This document shows, piece after piece, positions 22,068 through 35,900 of a DNA stretch of 64,000 nucleotides. Source of the stretch: Pampus argenteus. Lineage: Eukaryota > Chordata > Actinopteri > Scombriformes > Stromateidae. A program made the translations under genes and the position numbers. The stretch is from assembly GCA_036937835.1 (NCBI GenBank), contig CM072864.1:6352501-6416500 (forward strand). Reading direction: 5' to 3'. The notes under the pieces were generated by a model, which saw nothing but the letters and a program-made list of their open reading frames with translations, was not told the DNA's origin and did not search any database. How positions within the stretch are numbered: the first letter of the stretch is position 1; each line of letters starts with the position of its first letter.

Positions 22068-22609
22068 TCAGCTGACCTGCAGCAGTGTGAGGTCGAGGAT
22101 TTCTTCTCTGAACTGATGGATCAAGAGTTTGATACAGTGGTGGATGATGGGAGTTTACCTCAGGTACACACACACAAGCACACGTCATGTGATGTGACTG
22201 ATTGAAACTGGATCTGTGGGTGGGGTTTAGTTTATGTGTTTATTTAGTTGTCATTAGCATCTGCTACAGCAGGAGCTACCCTCAACATACAGTTGGGTCC
22301 AACACTTTTCAGTGTTTCACCATCATCGAACCAACAACAAACGCAGATTTATAAGCTTCGGAAAGTAGTTTTGGCAAAGTGTGACAGTGTGTGTCTGCAG
22401 ATATCCATGCGTCTGATGCAGATGTTCAGCCAGTTGCAGCAGGGGGCGTTGCAGCAGCTCTCACAGACTGTCCAATCACTGACGCAGAAGAAGACCCAGA
22501 GGGCAAAGGTCACAGCTGCACCCTCCCAGTCTGACGAGGAGAGTGACAATGAAACACAGGTACGCCTCACCGTTTCTATTTATTTATTTATAAGTTCTGG
22601 TGATGTATT

Positions 22610-22705
<96 letters not shown>

Positions 22706-22813
22706 GTGATGGAGTGTGAAGCGTCCGGTCCATCAGTCAGCAGGACACATCCACCTCCTCCTCCTCCTCAAGATGAAGAGGACGGGTGGACAGTGGTCCG
22801 TAAAAGGAAGTGA
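20538..22813 (+). CDS. tsr2: Pre-rRNA processing protein TSR2
   Basis: TSR2 is the chaperone that receives ribosomal protein eS26 and delivers it to pre-40S particles. Five exons (20538-20615, 21386-21476, 22072-22163, 22401-22559, 22706-22813) total 528 nt, 175 aa, with consistent phase; human TSR2 is 191 aa. Landmarks are MAASAASRELFTEGVRAVLS, IAVDNGFGGVYGQQKADWLV, EVEDFFSELMDQEFDTVVDD, GSLPQ, an acidic Ser-rich stretch and the C-terminal DEEDGWTVVRKRK. The start context is GCATGGCGGC, which overlaps a YY1-like motif. An NRF1-like GCGCAGGCGCAC (20888-20899) lies in intron 1. The acceptors of exons 3 and 5 both follow long (TG)n runs. Confidence 0.95.
20616..21385 (+). other. tsr2 intron 1
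   Basis: A 770 bp intron with an NRF1-like GC-rich motif at 20888-20899. No exon or known repeat is seen. Confidence 0.7.
22028..22067. repeat. (TG)n before tsr2 exon 3
   Basis: About 20 TG units end five bases before the acceptor AG at 22070-22071. Confidence 0.95.
22617..22703. repeat. (TG)n before tsr2 exon 5
   Basis: About 43 uninterrupted TG units fill most of the 146 bp intron and run straight into the acceptor TAG at 22703-22705. Confidence 0.97.
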
Positions 22814-23092
22814 AGAGGTCAGAGATGAAAATGAACTGTTAAACTCAGAGACTGAACCGGCTGACCTTTGACCTTCAGGATGGGACTCTGTGTTTTTAAT
22901 GAAAGCAGATTATCATGCATCCAGCAGGCTCTTCAACCCCCAGATCCTCCACACACCATATTTATATATTTTATCCTAACTGAGAACATGTCCAAAGTGT
23001 TTGCAGGTCTCTGTGGGCGCCCTTGTTGCACATGTTAAAGTGGAGAAGGTGTTATTAAACCAGATTCACTCTGGTTTCTATGGTAATTTTGT

Positions 23093-23098
23093 ATTAAA
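23093..23098 (+). terminator. Probable tsr2 poly(A) signal (ATTAAA)
   Basis: ATTAAA lies 280 bp past the stop codon and is followed by a GT-rich stretch (GTTGTGTGTCCTGTGTG), the usual arrangement of a vertebrate cleavage site. The satellite begins soon after. Confidence 0.6.
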
Positions 23099-26000
23099 GC
23101 TGTAGAAACTGCCGTTGTGTGTCCTGTGTGATGTCATCGTACTACACTACACTACACTAAACATACCATACAATGAGTTATTGTACTATACTAAGACATT
23201 TCATACTATTTTATGACTTACTATATTATGACACATTTATACTATACTATGGAATATTCTATTATACTGTGACATGTATGTAGACTAAATAACATACACA
23301 CGCACCCACTCCTGAGTCAAAGAAAGTAGATTTGATTTATGGTCACTTACAACTTACCCCAGCATGTGTTACAACCTACCCTGGTTGTGAAGTAGACCTC
23401 CCCTACTATGAAACACCATACTATAGAATGACATTATACTATACCATGACACAGTAAAGAATGATACAGATTTTTTTAAAATTACACGCCCTACTATACT
23501 ATGACACACCACACTATAGAATAACACACCATACTATACTATGACACACCACACTATAGAATAACACACCATACTATACTATGACATGCCATACTATACC
23601 ATGACACAGTAAAGAATGATACAGATTTTTTTTAAATTACACGCCCTACTATACTATGACACACCACACTATAGAATAACACACCATACTATACTATGAC
23701 ACACCACACTATAGAATAACACACCATACTATACTATGACATACCATACTATACCATGACACAGTAAAGAATGATACAGATTTTTTTTAAATTACACGCC
23801 CTACTATACTATGACACACCACACTATAGAATAACACACCATACTATACTATGACATACCATACTATGGAATTACACGCTAGACTATACTATGACATATA
23901 ATATTATACTATAACACACCATACTAGAGAATGAAACCACATATTAGAATGACACACCATAATGTACTATGACACACTGTACTATAGAATTACACACATA
24001 CTATATTATGACACGTCATACTGTATTATGACATACCATACTATAGAATGACACACCATACTATACTATGATATATCAGACTGTACTATGACACACTGTA
24101 AGATAGAATGACATATATTATACAATGACATATAATACAGTACTATGACACACTGTACTATATAATGACAAATAATACTATTCTATGACACACTTACACA
24201 CATACTTACACTATGACATACCATACTATACCATGACACAGTAAAGAATGATACAGATTTTTTTTTAAATTACACGCCCTACTATACTATGATACACCAC
24301 ACTATAGAATAACACACCATACTATACTATGACACACCACACTATAGAATAACACACCATACTATACTATGACATACCATACTATACCATGACACAGTAA
24401 AGAATGATACAGATTTTTTTTTAAATTACACGCCCTACTATACTATGATACACCACACTATAGAATAACACACCATACTATACTATGACACACCACACTA
24501 TAGAATAACACACCATACTATACTATGACATACCATACTATACCATGACACAGTAAAGAATGATACCGATTTTTTTTAAATTACACGCCCTACTATACTA
24601 TGACACACCACACTATAGAATAACACACCATACTATACTATGACATACCATACTATGGAATTACACGCTAGACTATACTATGACATATAATATTATACTA
24701 TAACACACCATACTAGAGAATGAAACCACATATTAGGATGACACACCATAATGTACTATGACACACTGTACTATAGAATTACACACATACTATATTATGA
24801 CATGTCATACTGTATTATGACATACCATACTATACTATGATATATCAGACTGTACTATGACACACTGTAAGATAGAATGACATATATTATACAATGACAT
24901 ATAATACAGTACTATGACACACTGTACTATAGAATGACAAATAATACTATTCTATGACACACTTACACACATACTTACACTATGACATACCATACTATAC
25001 CATGACACAGTAAAGAATGATACCGATTTTTTTTAAAATTACACGCCCTACTATACTATGACACACCACACTATAGAATAACACACCATACTATACTATG
25101 ACATACCATACTATACCATGACACAGTAAAAAATGATACTGATTTTTTTTAAATTACACGCCCTACTATACTATGACACACCACACTATAGAATAACACA
25201 CCATACTATACTATGACACACCACACTATAGAATAACACACCATACTATACTATGACATACCATACTATAGAATGACATTATACTATACCATGACACAGT
25301 ATAGAATTTTTTTTAAATTACACGCCCTACTATACTATGACACACCACACTATAGAATAACACACCATACTATACTATGACACACCACACTATAGAATAA
25401 CACACCATACTATACTATGACATACCATACTATAGAATGACATTATACTATACCATGACACAGTATAGAATTTTTTTTAAATTACACGCCCTACTATACT
25501 ATGACACACCACACTATAAAATAACACACCATACTATACTATGACATACCATACTATACCATGACACAGTAAAGAATGATACAGATTTTTTTTAAATTAC
25601 ACGCCCTACTATACTATGACACACCACACTATAGAATAACACACCATACTATACTATGACATACCATACTATGGAATTACACGCTAGACTATACTATGAC
25701 ATATAATATTATACTATAACACACCATACTAGAGAATGAAACCACATATTAGAATGACACACCATAATGTACTATGACACACTGTACTATAGAATTACAC
25801 ACATACTATATTATGACATGTCATACTGTATTATGACATACCATACTATACTATGATATATCAGACTGTACTATGACACACTGTAAGATAGAATGACATA
25901 TATTATACAATGACATATAATACAGTACTATGACACACTGTACTATAGAATGACAAATAATACTATTCTATGACACACTTACACACATACTTACACTATG

Positions 26001-28284
26001 ACATACCATACTATACCATGACACAGTAAAGAATGATACCGATTTTTTTTTAAATTACACGCCCTACTATACTATGACACACCACACTATAGAATAACAC
26101 ACCATACTATACTATGACATACCATACTATACCATGACACAGTAAAGAATGATACAGATTTTTTTTTAAATTACACGCCCTACTATACTATGACACACCA
26201 CACTATAGAATAACACACCATACTATACTATGACACACCACACTATAGAATAACACACCATACTATACTATGACATACCATACTATACCATGACACAGTA
26301 AAGAATGATACAGATTTTTTTTAATTACACGCCCTACTATACTATGACACACCACACTATAGAATAACACACCATACTATACTATGACATACCATACTAT
26401 AGAATGACATTATACTATACCATGACACAGTATAGAATTTTTTTTAAATTACACGCCCTACTATACTATGACACACCACACTATAGAATAACACACCATA
26501 CTATACTATGACACACCACACTATAGAATAACACACCATACTATACTATGACATACCATACTATACCATGACACAGTAAAGAATGATACAGATTTTTTTT
26601 AAATTACACGCCCTACTATACTATGACACACCACACTATACTATGACACACCACACTATAGAATAACACACCATACTATACTATGACATACCATACTATA
26701 GAATGACATTATACTATACCATGACACAGTATAGAATTTTTTTTTAATTACACGCCCTACTATACTATGACACACCACACTATAGAATAACACACCATAC
26801 TATACTATGACACGCCATACTATAGAATTACACACTATTTTGTACTATGAAATATAATACGGTACAATGACACACTGTACTATAGAATGACATACAATAC
26901 TATACTATACTATGACAAACCATACCATAGAATAACACACCATACTATACTATGACACACCACACTATAGAATAACACACCATACTATACTATGACATAC
27001 CATACTATACCATGACACAGTAAAGAATGATACAGATTTTTTTAAATTACACGCCCTACTATACTATGACACACCACACTATAGAATAACACACCATACT
27101 ATACTATGACATACCATACTATAGAATGACATTATACTATACCATGACACAGTATAGAATTTTTTTTAAATTACACGCCCTACTATACTATGACACACCA
27201 CACTATAGAATAACACACCATACTATACTATGACACACCACACTATAGAATAACACACCTTACTATACTATGACATACCATACTATGGAATTACACGCTA
27301 GACTATACTATGACATATAATATTACACTATAACACACCATACTAGAGAATGAAACCACATATTAGAATGACACACCATAATGTACTATGACACACTGTA
27401 CTATAGAATTACACACATACTATATTATGACACGTCATACTGTATTATGACATACCATACTATAGAATGACACACCATACTATACTATGATATATCAGAC
27501 TGTACTATGACACACTGTAAGATAGAATGACTTATATTATACAATGACATATAATACAGTACTATGACACACTGTACTATAGAATAACAAATAATACTAT
27601 TCTATGACACACCATACTTACACTATGACGTGACATACTATAATACAACACACCATACAATAGAATTACATGCCATACTATACTATGACACACAATACTA
27701 TTCTATGACACACTGTACTAAATAATGACACACAATACTATACTATGACATAATATACTGAAGTATTACACACCATATGACAGAATGACACGCTATACTA
27801 TACTATGACATATTCTGCTATATCATGACATAACATACTATTAAATGAAACGTCATACTGTACTATGACACACCATACTATAGAATGACACGCTATACTA
27901 TACTATACTATGACAAATCATACTGTAATATGACACACTGTACTATAGAATGACACACAATAATATAGAATGAAACACCATACTATACAATGACATATTG
28001 TACTATGACATACTATACTATGGAATTACTATATATTATACCATACTAGAGAATGAAACCACATATTAGAATGACACCCCATACTATACTATGTAACACC
28101 ACATTATGGAATAACACGGCATACTATACTATGACACAACATTCTATAGAATGACACGCCATACTATAGAATTACACACTATTTTGTACTATGAAATATA
28201 ATACGGTACAATGACACACTGTACTATAGAATGACATACAATACTATACTATACTATGACAAACCATACCATAGAATGACACGG

Positions 28285-28349
28285 CATACTGTGCTATGAC
28301 ACACTGATATTATAGATTCTATAGTATCAGTGTGTCATAGCACAGTATG
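28285..28349. repeat. Perfect 25 bp inverted repeat inside the satellite
   Basis: The arms 28285-28309 and 28325-28349 are exact reverse complements (CATACTGTGCTATGACACAC on the left) around a 15 bp spacer. The structure could extrude as a hairpin or cruciform. Confidence 0.9.
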
Positions 28350-28924
28350 ACATATATACTGTACTATGACACCCTATACTATAGACTGACACACAATACA
28401 AAGTATGACACTCATACAAAAATGACACACCATACTTCACCATGGCATAACTCACTACACTATAAGATCATTCTATACCATGACACGGTGTACTATAGAA
28501 TGATGCACATAAAATATAAAAATTACACACCATCCTATAGTATGACACACCATATCATAAAATGACACACTGTACTAGAGAATGACACACAATACTATAC
28601 TATGACATAATATAGTGTATTATAACACACTGTACTATAGAATTACAGACAATACTATACAATAACAAACCATACTATATTATGACATACCATACTATAT
28701 TATAGAATGACATGCCATACTATACTATGACATATCACAATGTACTATGACACACCATACCATAGCCATAGTATGGCAATACTATACTATGACATCTCAT
28801 ACTGTACTATAGAATTGAACACATTAATGTAGAATCACATACTATAATATTACGCACCATACTATAGAATTATATGGATACTGTACTATGACACCACATA
28901 CTATAGAATGACAAGCCATATAGT

Positions 28925-29195
28925 GTGATTATGTCACAGTATGTATGGCTTGACATTTTACAGTGTGGTGTGTCATTCTATTGTATGGCATGTAATAGTA
29001 TAGCACGGTGTGTCATAGTACAATATATCAGTCTATAGTATGTTGTGTCATAGTATAGTATATGTCATAGTATGGTTTGTCATAGTGTTTTGTCATTCTA
29101 TAGTATTATGTGTCATTGTATGTATATCATAGTATAGTATAGTGTGTCATCCATTGTGTGGGGTGCCATTGTATAGTATGGTGTGTCATTCTACG
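28925..29195 (-). repeat. Satellite segment in reverse orientation
   Basis: From about 28925 the + strand reads TGTGTCATAGTATAGTATG-type units, the complement of the main array. The switch is centred on short inverted arms CAAGCCATA and TATGGCTTG (about 28912-28955). Units here are diverged. Confidence 0.85.
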
Positions 29196-29394
29196 TGTTG
29201 ATGCAAGAGAACTGTCTTATAACTGATCAATAGAGAATAATCAACTGATTCATTACTATTAATGTTTCGGTTTCAGCTTATAAACCCTTGTCACCAGCAG
29301 AAGTCAGCATGCAGACCCCTCCACCTGCTCCTGCTAAGGTCGCTGGTTGGTATCCCATCCTTCAGGTCAAAGGTCAGGAAACATGTCAGACAAG
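29196..29394. other. Unique sequence between satellite and srpk3 3' end
   Basis: Short unique DNA without recognisable features. Confidence 0.5.
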
Positions 29395-30998
29395 CTTTCA
29401 TTCATCTTTATTTTCACAGAAGAAACATTCCACACAGATCAGACACATGTAGAAAAAAAAACTCTTTATGTCACTGGTGATCTCACTGTGACAAGGGGGA
29501 GGGCGTGGGGTCAGGGGTCATTTCAAGGCACTATTTATTATATGAATATAGAAACAGGTGAGAGCAGATGAACAGGTGAGGGGGTCAGAGGTCACTTTGA
29601 GCTACAGACTGAAATGATCAATACTGTGATCAATACGATCAATACTGTGATCAGAGTCAGTGAGAGGGTCGGCTGCTGTCAGGAAGCTACAGTGTGCTCG
29701 TCTAAACCAAAACTAATATTCATCATCATCATCAACATCATGATGGAGTCTCAGAAGTCATTGATCAATAATCAACTACGGATTTCTTAAAAGGGACAGC
29801 AGGAAGTGAACAGAGAGTCAAACATGAACATCACTTCTGAGAAGAAAAACAGAATCAGTAAAACTTCAAGAGCACAAAAACAGAACAAAGAAAAAAAAAA
29901 TCAGCAGAATAAAGTTCCAGTAAAGAAACAAAAGTAAAGTTTAACATGATTTTTTTTTTCCAGGAGAAAACATTAGAAACACAGAAAGGTTCAGAAAACA
30001 TCTAATTCCTGCAGGGAGGGAAATTAAACCTCGACTCAGATTGAGAATAAAAGTTAACTCTTTAGATTTCTTCTCATGATGCTTGTTGGACACCAGATTT
30101 TATGGAAGACAACATGAGAACATGTTGGAGGTTGGCGGAGAGAACAAGACTGAATCCAAATGTCTGCATCTGCAGTAAGTCTTATCTGGTGCAGTGATGA
30201 GAAACCTCTGCTGTCAGGACACGTCATTATATAATTATATAGCTTTTTTTTTACCCGTCTGTGCTGTTAAATGAATCAGTACAAGAGTTTTATTCCACTA
30301 AACCACCACTGTTTTGTTTAGTTTCTCTCTGTCTTTTACTCACTTGCACAGGAGTTTATTTATGTGTGAAGGATGATCAACAGAGAAGCTCAATTACACG
30401 ATGTGTGAAGAAACAACACTATATCTATAGTAACTCTGTAGATGTCAACACGTTGCAGTGGGGAGACATCTGGATTCAGTCAAGCTTCATGAAATTTGAC
30501 ACGGTGCTCTGGCCACCTGTGCAGCCAATCAATTAATCAATCGATTTAAGAATCCAACGACAGGACAGTTAAGGGGTCGAGGTGATAATTCCCCACACAA
30601 CATGAAATCACCACCAGAGTGACACATACTTCTAACACTGCTCAACCACAGTGTGTGTGCATCAGTGTGTCTGTATGTTTGTGTATGCATGTGTGTGTTA
30701 GGTTTGGACGGTATCCATTATATTTTCCCATCATATCACCTGGCTGTAAGCTATGTCACACGTCCTGCTGAGACCTGCTGTAATAAATTCATTTCATTTT
30801 CTTTCTTTGTTCCTCCAGCTGCCTCTATCATGACTGACTGCCTTGTGGTGGCTCGGTTGTGCACTACAATACTCTACAACAGTTTTAACAGAAAAGTGTG
30901 GAAATTGAAAATCAAACCTTCAGGATTACAAAATTCTGCGGTATACCTTAACATTGTGATAACGCCCAAACCTAGAGTGTGTGTGTGTGTGTGTGTGC
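29395..30998 (-). other. srpk3: Inferred srpk3 3' UTR
   Basis: On the minus strand an AATAAA (plus-strand TTTATT, 29407-29412) lies about 1.6 kb past the srpk3 stop codon. No other gene intervenes, so the span is most simply the 3' UTR. It contains A-runs and a (CAT)n-like patch near 29720. Transcript ends are inferred only. Confidence 0.5.
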
Positions 30999-32792
30999 TC
31001 ATGTCTGCAGCCAGGCGTGTTGTAGACACTGCGCTGCAGTCGCTCTGCGTTCAGGCTCCGGCTCCAACATGGTCAACAGGAAGTCACTGAACTGAGCCGC
31101 CTGATCCAACGGCCACTCGTACTTCTCCAACAGCACCTCGAACAGACCCCACGGCTTTAGACTTGCGATGTGACGCAGCTCACCTGACGCACACATACAG
31201 GCAGGTGAGAGGATGAATTCAGTTAACCATGACAATGTGTTTTGTTCACATATTCAACAACAAAACATTCTGAATTCACGGCAGCTCTGATTCTCTGACT
31301 GGAAACAGCAGCTGAGGATCATGGGTATTGTAGTATTTAGAACTGTCCACATACTAAACATTAAACATGTATGTTACACTGATGACATCATTGATAGGAA
31401 CATTTGTAGCTCACCTCTCCTGTTGAAGTATTCTCTGGAGTACCTGCCAGACAAGGCAAAGGGCACAGGGATCGGGCCAAGCAGCTCGATGATGTGAGCT
31501 ATGTGATCTGAAGATAGATAGTTTGTATTGTTGTAACTTCATGCTGAGTGCAGTACTACATCTAGTACTCTAACACTGCAGTATTGTTGTATAGTGTAGT
31601 ACTGTGTGTAGTACTACAATGCTTCACTAAACTGTGTAGCATGATGTTCAGTACCTTCATCTCTGGTGTAATCTTCTCCTGAATGAGGTTCAAACAGGTA
31701 ATCTCCTGTCGCCAGCTCAAACGCCTGAAATATTCACATAAATCAATCAATCACTACATCAGTACAGTTTGTCAACATAAGAACAGTGCTGTGTGAACCT
31801 GATGACCTCCTTTCTTGCTGTGATCATTCCTCCTGTTCATACTGACAATTAGAAGATCCCTTTATAATGTACTTACAATGCAAGTGATGGGGGACAAAAC
31901 CCACAGTCCTCCTTCTGTGCAAAAATGTATTTAATAGTTTATCTGATGCTAATGTGAAGCTTCAGTCGTCCAAATGAGCCAAAGTTTCTCTTTTTGTTAC
32001 TTTACTTCCACCACAGCTCAACAGGGAAACACAAAGAGGGAATTTGATGTCACACCTCTTCACATCTACTTTTAAATGCATTTTTACACAAAATGGGGAT
32101 CTTTTAATATCCAGTATAAACAGGGGGAATGATTACAGCTTTCACTTGTTCATATGGACACCTGGCTGTTGTTTTAAGACACACTTGGAAAATTGTGAAC
32201 TTGTCTTTAAAATATAACATGGACGTTAGGAGAAAGGATGAAGTTAAACCGGATGTAAATCGGGGACTGTGTGTAGAATTCTACTGCAGGTCTGCCAGCA
32301 GAACTCAGTACTTATTTACTACATGCGTATCTGACAGCAGGTTGCTGTATAGATTCAGATTTACAACAAATAAAACATGATGCAGTATTACAGATGAAAC
32401 CTACCTGCATTTTATTTGTTTTAAGTTAAGTACTACTATGAATTCAGACGTGTGTGTGTGTGTGTGTCTCTTTACCATGCAGGCTGTGCTCCAGATGTCA
32501 GCAGGTGTTCCATACTCTGCTCCAATCAGAACCTCCAGAGCTCTGTATTGTCTCGTCTGGATGTCCTCAGTGAAGTGTTTGTGCTGGATGAGAGAGATCG
32601 ATAGACAGATAGAGAGAGGGGGGGGGGGTATCTGTTTGGTCAATTCAATGTTAAACAAACACAGATGAAGAAGTGATGATGAAGAGCATCTCACCACCCA
32701 GCATGCGTTTCCCAGATCAGCGATCTTCACTCTCAGTTTATCTGCGTTCTGAGGATCCAGAGGACTGAGGACAAAATCTGACGCACTGCACA
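30999..32792 (-). CDS. srpk3: srpk3 kinase domain, C-terminal lobe
   Basis: Exons 32695-32792, 32476-32583, 31655-31724, 31415-31507 and 30999-31183. Motifs in order: VKIADLGNACWV (SRPK DLG in place of DFG), HKHFTEDIQTRQYRALEV, GAEYGTPADIWSTACMAFEL (APE-like and the CMGC insert start), FEPHSGEDYTRDEDHIAHII, ALSGRYSREYFNRRGELRHI, PWGLFEVLLEKYEWPLDQA and the ending AAQCLQHAWLQT followed by TGA (30999-31001). This closely follows human SRPK3 to the last residues. Confidence 0.95.
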
Positions 32793-32867
32793 CTGTAAAG
32801 ACAGAGAGGAGCTTGTTACCTGTCAGGTGCGTGGATATACATATCATATATAGATTATTTAAATATA

Positions 32868-32925
<58 letters not shown>

Positions 32926-35900
32926 TATGTGTGTATGTACGGATATTTTTGTATCTGTGTTTACTCACCGTCTCGTCCACTTGAGTATCCTGACTGTGTA
33001 GAAAGTGCTGACTCAGACGTTGCCGACATCACAGAGCTAGAGAACCCTGATAGGCCGGAGGCGGGGCTGGAGAAGCGACCTGGGCCGTGGCCGTTACACC
33101 TGTCCTCCAACCAGGAGCAGGTGGACTCTGGGCTCACTTTGCTATTGGTTGTGGAGCAAGAAGTGTTGCCGTTGACGACCAGAGAGCCTGAAAACACAGA
33201 AACACTTCAGCAGGAGCCTGTAGCACCAAACAAATTCAATCTTCAGCTTCACATTAGCTTCAGATAAACATTTAAATACATTTTTGAACAGAAGGAGGAC
33301 TGTGGATTTATCAGCAGCGGTGTGTACTTACCATTACTGTCAGTGTCATCCGGCTGTAACACTACATCTTCTTCATCCATCCTCTAAATGAAACAAAAAA
33401 CAAAAGGAAAAAAATTATTCTGAAGGGAACAGTTACATCCTATTTTATTGTGATCGGCTGCCTTGACATGCCAGCTCTATAAGCTAGGCTATGGTAGTAT
33501 TTTGGAAGTGTTGTGTCTGTGTTGCAGCAGTGTTACGTTCATGTTATGGCAGTTTTACGTATTATGGTACCTACAGTATTACGGCTGTTACAGGAGTGTT
33601 ACGACAGTGTTATGGCTGTATTATGGCTGCATTATGGCTGCATTTTGGCAGTATTACAACAATACTACTGTGCTGCAGCTGTATTACAGTAATATTACAG
33701 TACCTGTATGTCCACTAGTCTTTCCTCTAACAGTCTTTGTTGACGCTTTGCTTTTCTTTTCAACTTCTTCTTCTTGTTTTTAGACAGTTTGCCAGCCTGC
33801 ACACACAAATTCATAAAGGATGGATAAAGAGAAAGCAGATCACACATGACATTTCTACACACCAACAATGTAATAATGCTGTTTAAGAGCTCACACACAC
33901 ACTTTGTGTTACTGATACTACAACACTACTGAACACACATAGTTCCTGCACTTTGTGGTTGTGGTGGGTGGGGGGGGTGATGACATGCAACAACTGGACG
34001 GGAATCAAACAGTGACATTAGCATTGCAGTATAGGATGTGCATATGAACCATCAAGCCAGCAAGATGACTTCCTGCTCAGAGTTTGTTTGATTTTTACAT
34101 CCAACCAGCTGGACAAATTTTATCCTTTATCATCTCGCTGCATTTTCCTGAAGTTAATGACATCTGGTGGACACACCTAAAATACACCTGAGGGGCAATA
34201 ACCAAAAAGAACACAGCAGGCGTCACACCTGGATACTTACCTGTAGATCCCTGGGAGCCGTGCTAACTAGAGAGAGAGACACAGAGGCAGACAGACAGAC
34301 AGGGAGAGAGAGAAACAGGAAAAGAACATGAGAAACAGGAACAGAGGAGGTGAAGATGGAGGAGTGAACATGAAAACAGGAATAATTAAAGAGAGACGAG
34401 CAGACAAGACGGGAAAAATAGCAGAATTAAAACTGTACAAAGAAAAGAGAAGCAAGTAGCTCAGAAAGCAGATAGACAGGTAAGGCATCTGTCTGTTTAA
34501 GCAGAGTTGAAACCACAGCTCCCAGTAACACTGTTGTCTGTCTCCAGTGGAGACAAACTGAAGTGAGAATCACAGAAGGATCCGGCTAAACTTCAGAGAG
34601 AAACTGAGGTTGTTTTACTGAAGGTGTTGGTGTAGGTGTATCACGGAGGATAGTGGTTCTAGGAAAACTGTTAAATATGCAGTTAGGGAATAGCTAAAAA
34701 CAAAACACCTTACAGTTGCTTGTTGTCATAGTTATAGTACAACAATAGTTACAGCACGCTTTTGTGGCTTTGATGCAGGTGTCAGAAATGGCTACCCGTA
34801 AAAGCAAGCAATGGAAATATTTTAACAATAAACAGACCTCAAAAAACTGCTGACAACTAAAGCTGCCAACTTACAAGAACAGAAATCACCACAGTGTGCT
34901 GTGGAAACTACCACATTTACAGCTTTCACAATATGTTTGGCTGCTTTTGGGAGGTGGATATACACTGTGTGATCATGTTTTAGTTTCCCTAATCCTATTT
35001 GTGTGAGCTGTCTTAATTTGTAAGTTCACTCACAATTTAAGTAAAACACATTTTTATATTGCATGACTCAAATTTCAGCAAATCTCACAATTTTACTAAA
35101 ACCTAGAAGAGCGTTTTCTTGAAACACTGTAAAAGTCAAAAAAATGTTCAAACAGTAAACATCACAAATGCTGGAGTCAGTCCGTCTCAGAACACCAGTA
35201 AATACTGTTAACAGTCACATCTATTGGACCAATCACGTCGCTGCTCCTCACCTGAAGACCCAGAAGGGGGAGGGGCTCCAGCTCTTTGCCAGACGGTCGC
35301 CTCAGCTGCCAATCTCCTGATGTATACCTCGTCAACATCCAATAAGATGTTCTCTGGTTTGATGTCTGTGTGGATGATCTTACACTTGGTGTGGAGGTAG
35401 TCCAGACCCTGCAGCACCTGAATACACACATACAGACAAACACAGATAAATATACAAACACATATACAAGGTCAAAGTCTACGATCGATGATGGGACTGT
35501 GTTAACTGTATGTGTGTGTATGTTTTACCTGTCTGATGATGGCCTTGACGCAGAGCAGAGGAAGTCCCATGTAGTTTGACTTGATGATCCATTTTAACAG
35601 CTGATGACCCAGAACCTCCAAAACCATACAGACATCTGAGAGAGGCTGAGGAAATTACTGATGGATATACAGCTGAGAGACTAACAGAGAAACAGACAGA
35701 AGGGTCATGATAAAGGATACGGACTCCATTGACTCCGGAGATCTTGAAGTCATCAATCAGCTGGACAGTGGTTTCTCTGTGGGGGTCAGAGGGGTCACTG
35801 TCCCTCACCTGGACACAAACAGACTGCTTACCTTCTGCCCTGATGACAGCATGTTGTTGCTTTTTCAACATCATTACAGCAAAAAACTGCGTATTTAGCC

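Larger units (their letters stand above)
23130..29195. repeat. AT-rich satellite with nested higher-order repeats
   Basis: About 6 kb are built from a ~20 bp motif in two main forms, ACACCATACTATACTATGAC and ACACCACACTATAGAATAAC, often alternating as a 40 bp dimer. About 19 copies of a longer block add GATACAGA, a run of 7-10 T and ATTACACGCCC. A still longer block starting GGAATTACACGCTAGAC recurs at 23868, 24657, 25672 and 27297, giving superunits of about 790, 1015 and 1625 bp. The edges (23130-23460 and after about 27620) are more diverged than the centre, as expected from unequal exchange. Orientation flips near 28925. No coding potential is seen. Confidence 0.95.

Noticed and set aside
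22617..22703. Open frame through the (TG)n giving a poly-CV peptide
   Set aside because: It is a translated microsatellite in a tsr2 intron. Exon phase shows the tract is spliced out.
28347..28565. 72-codon open frame in the satellite
   Set aside because: It is low-complexity translation of repeat units, with no start context or homology.
23130..29195. CRISPR-like regular array
   Set aside because: Units are directly adjacent satellite repeats without unique spacers, in a vertebrate genome.
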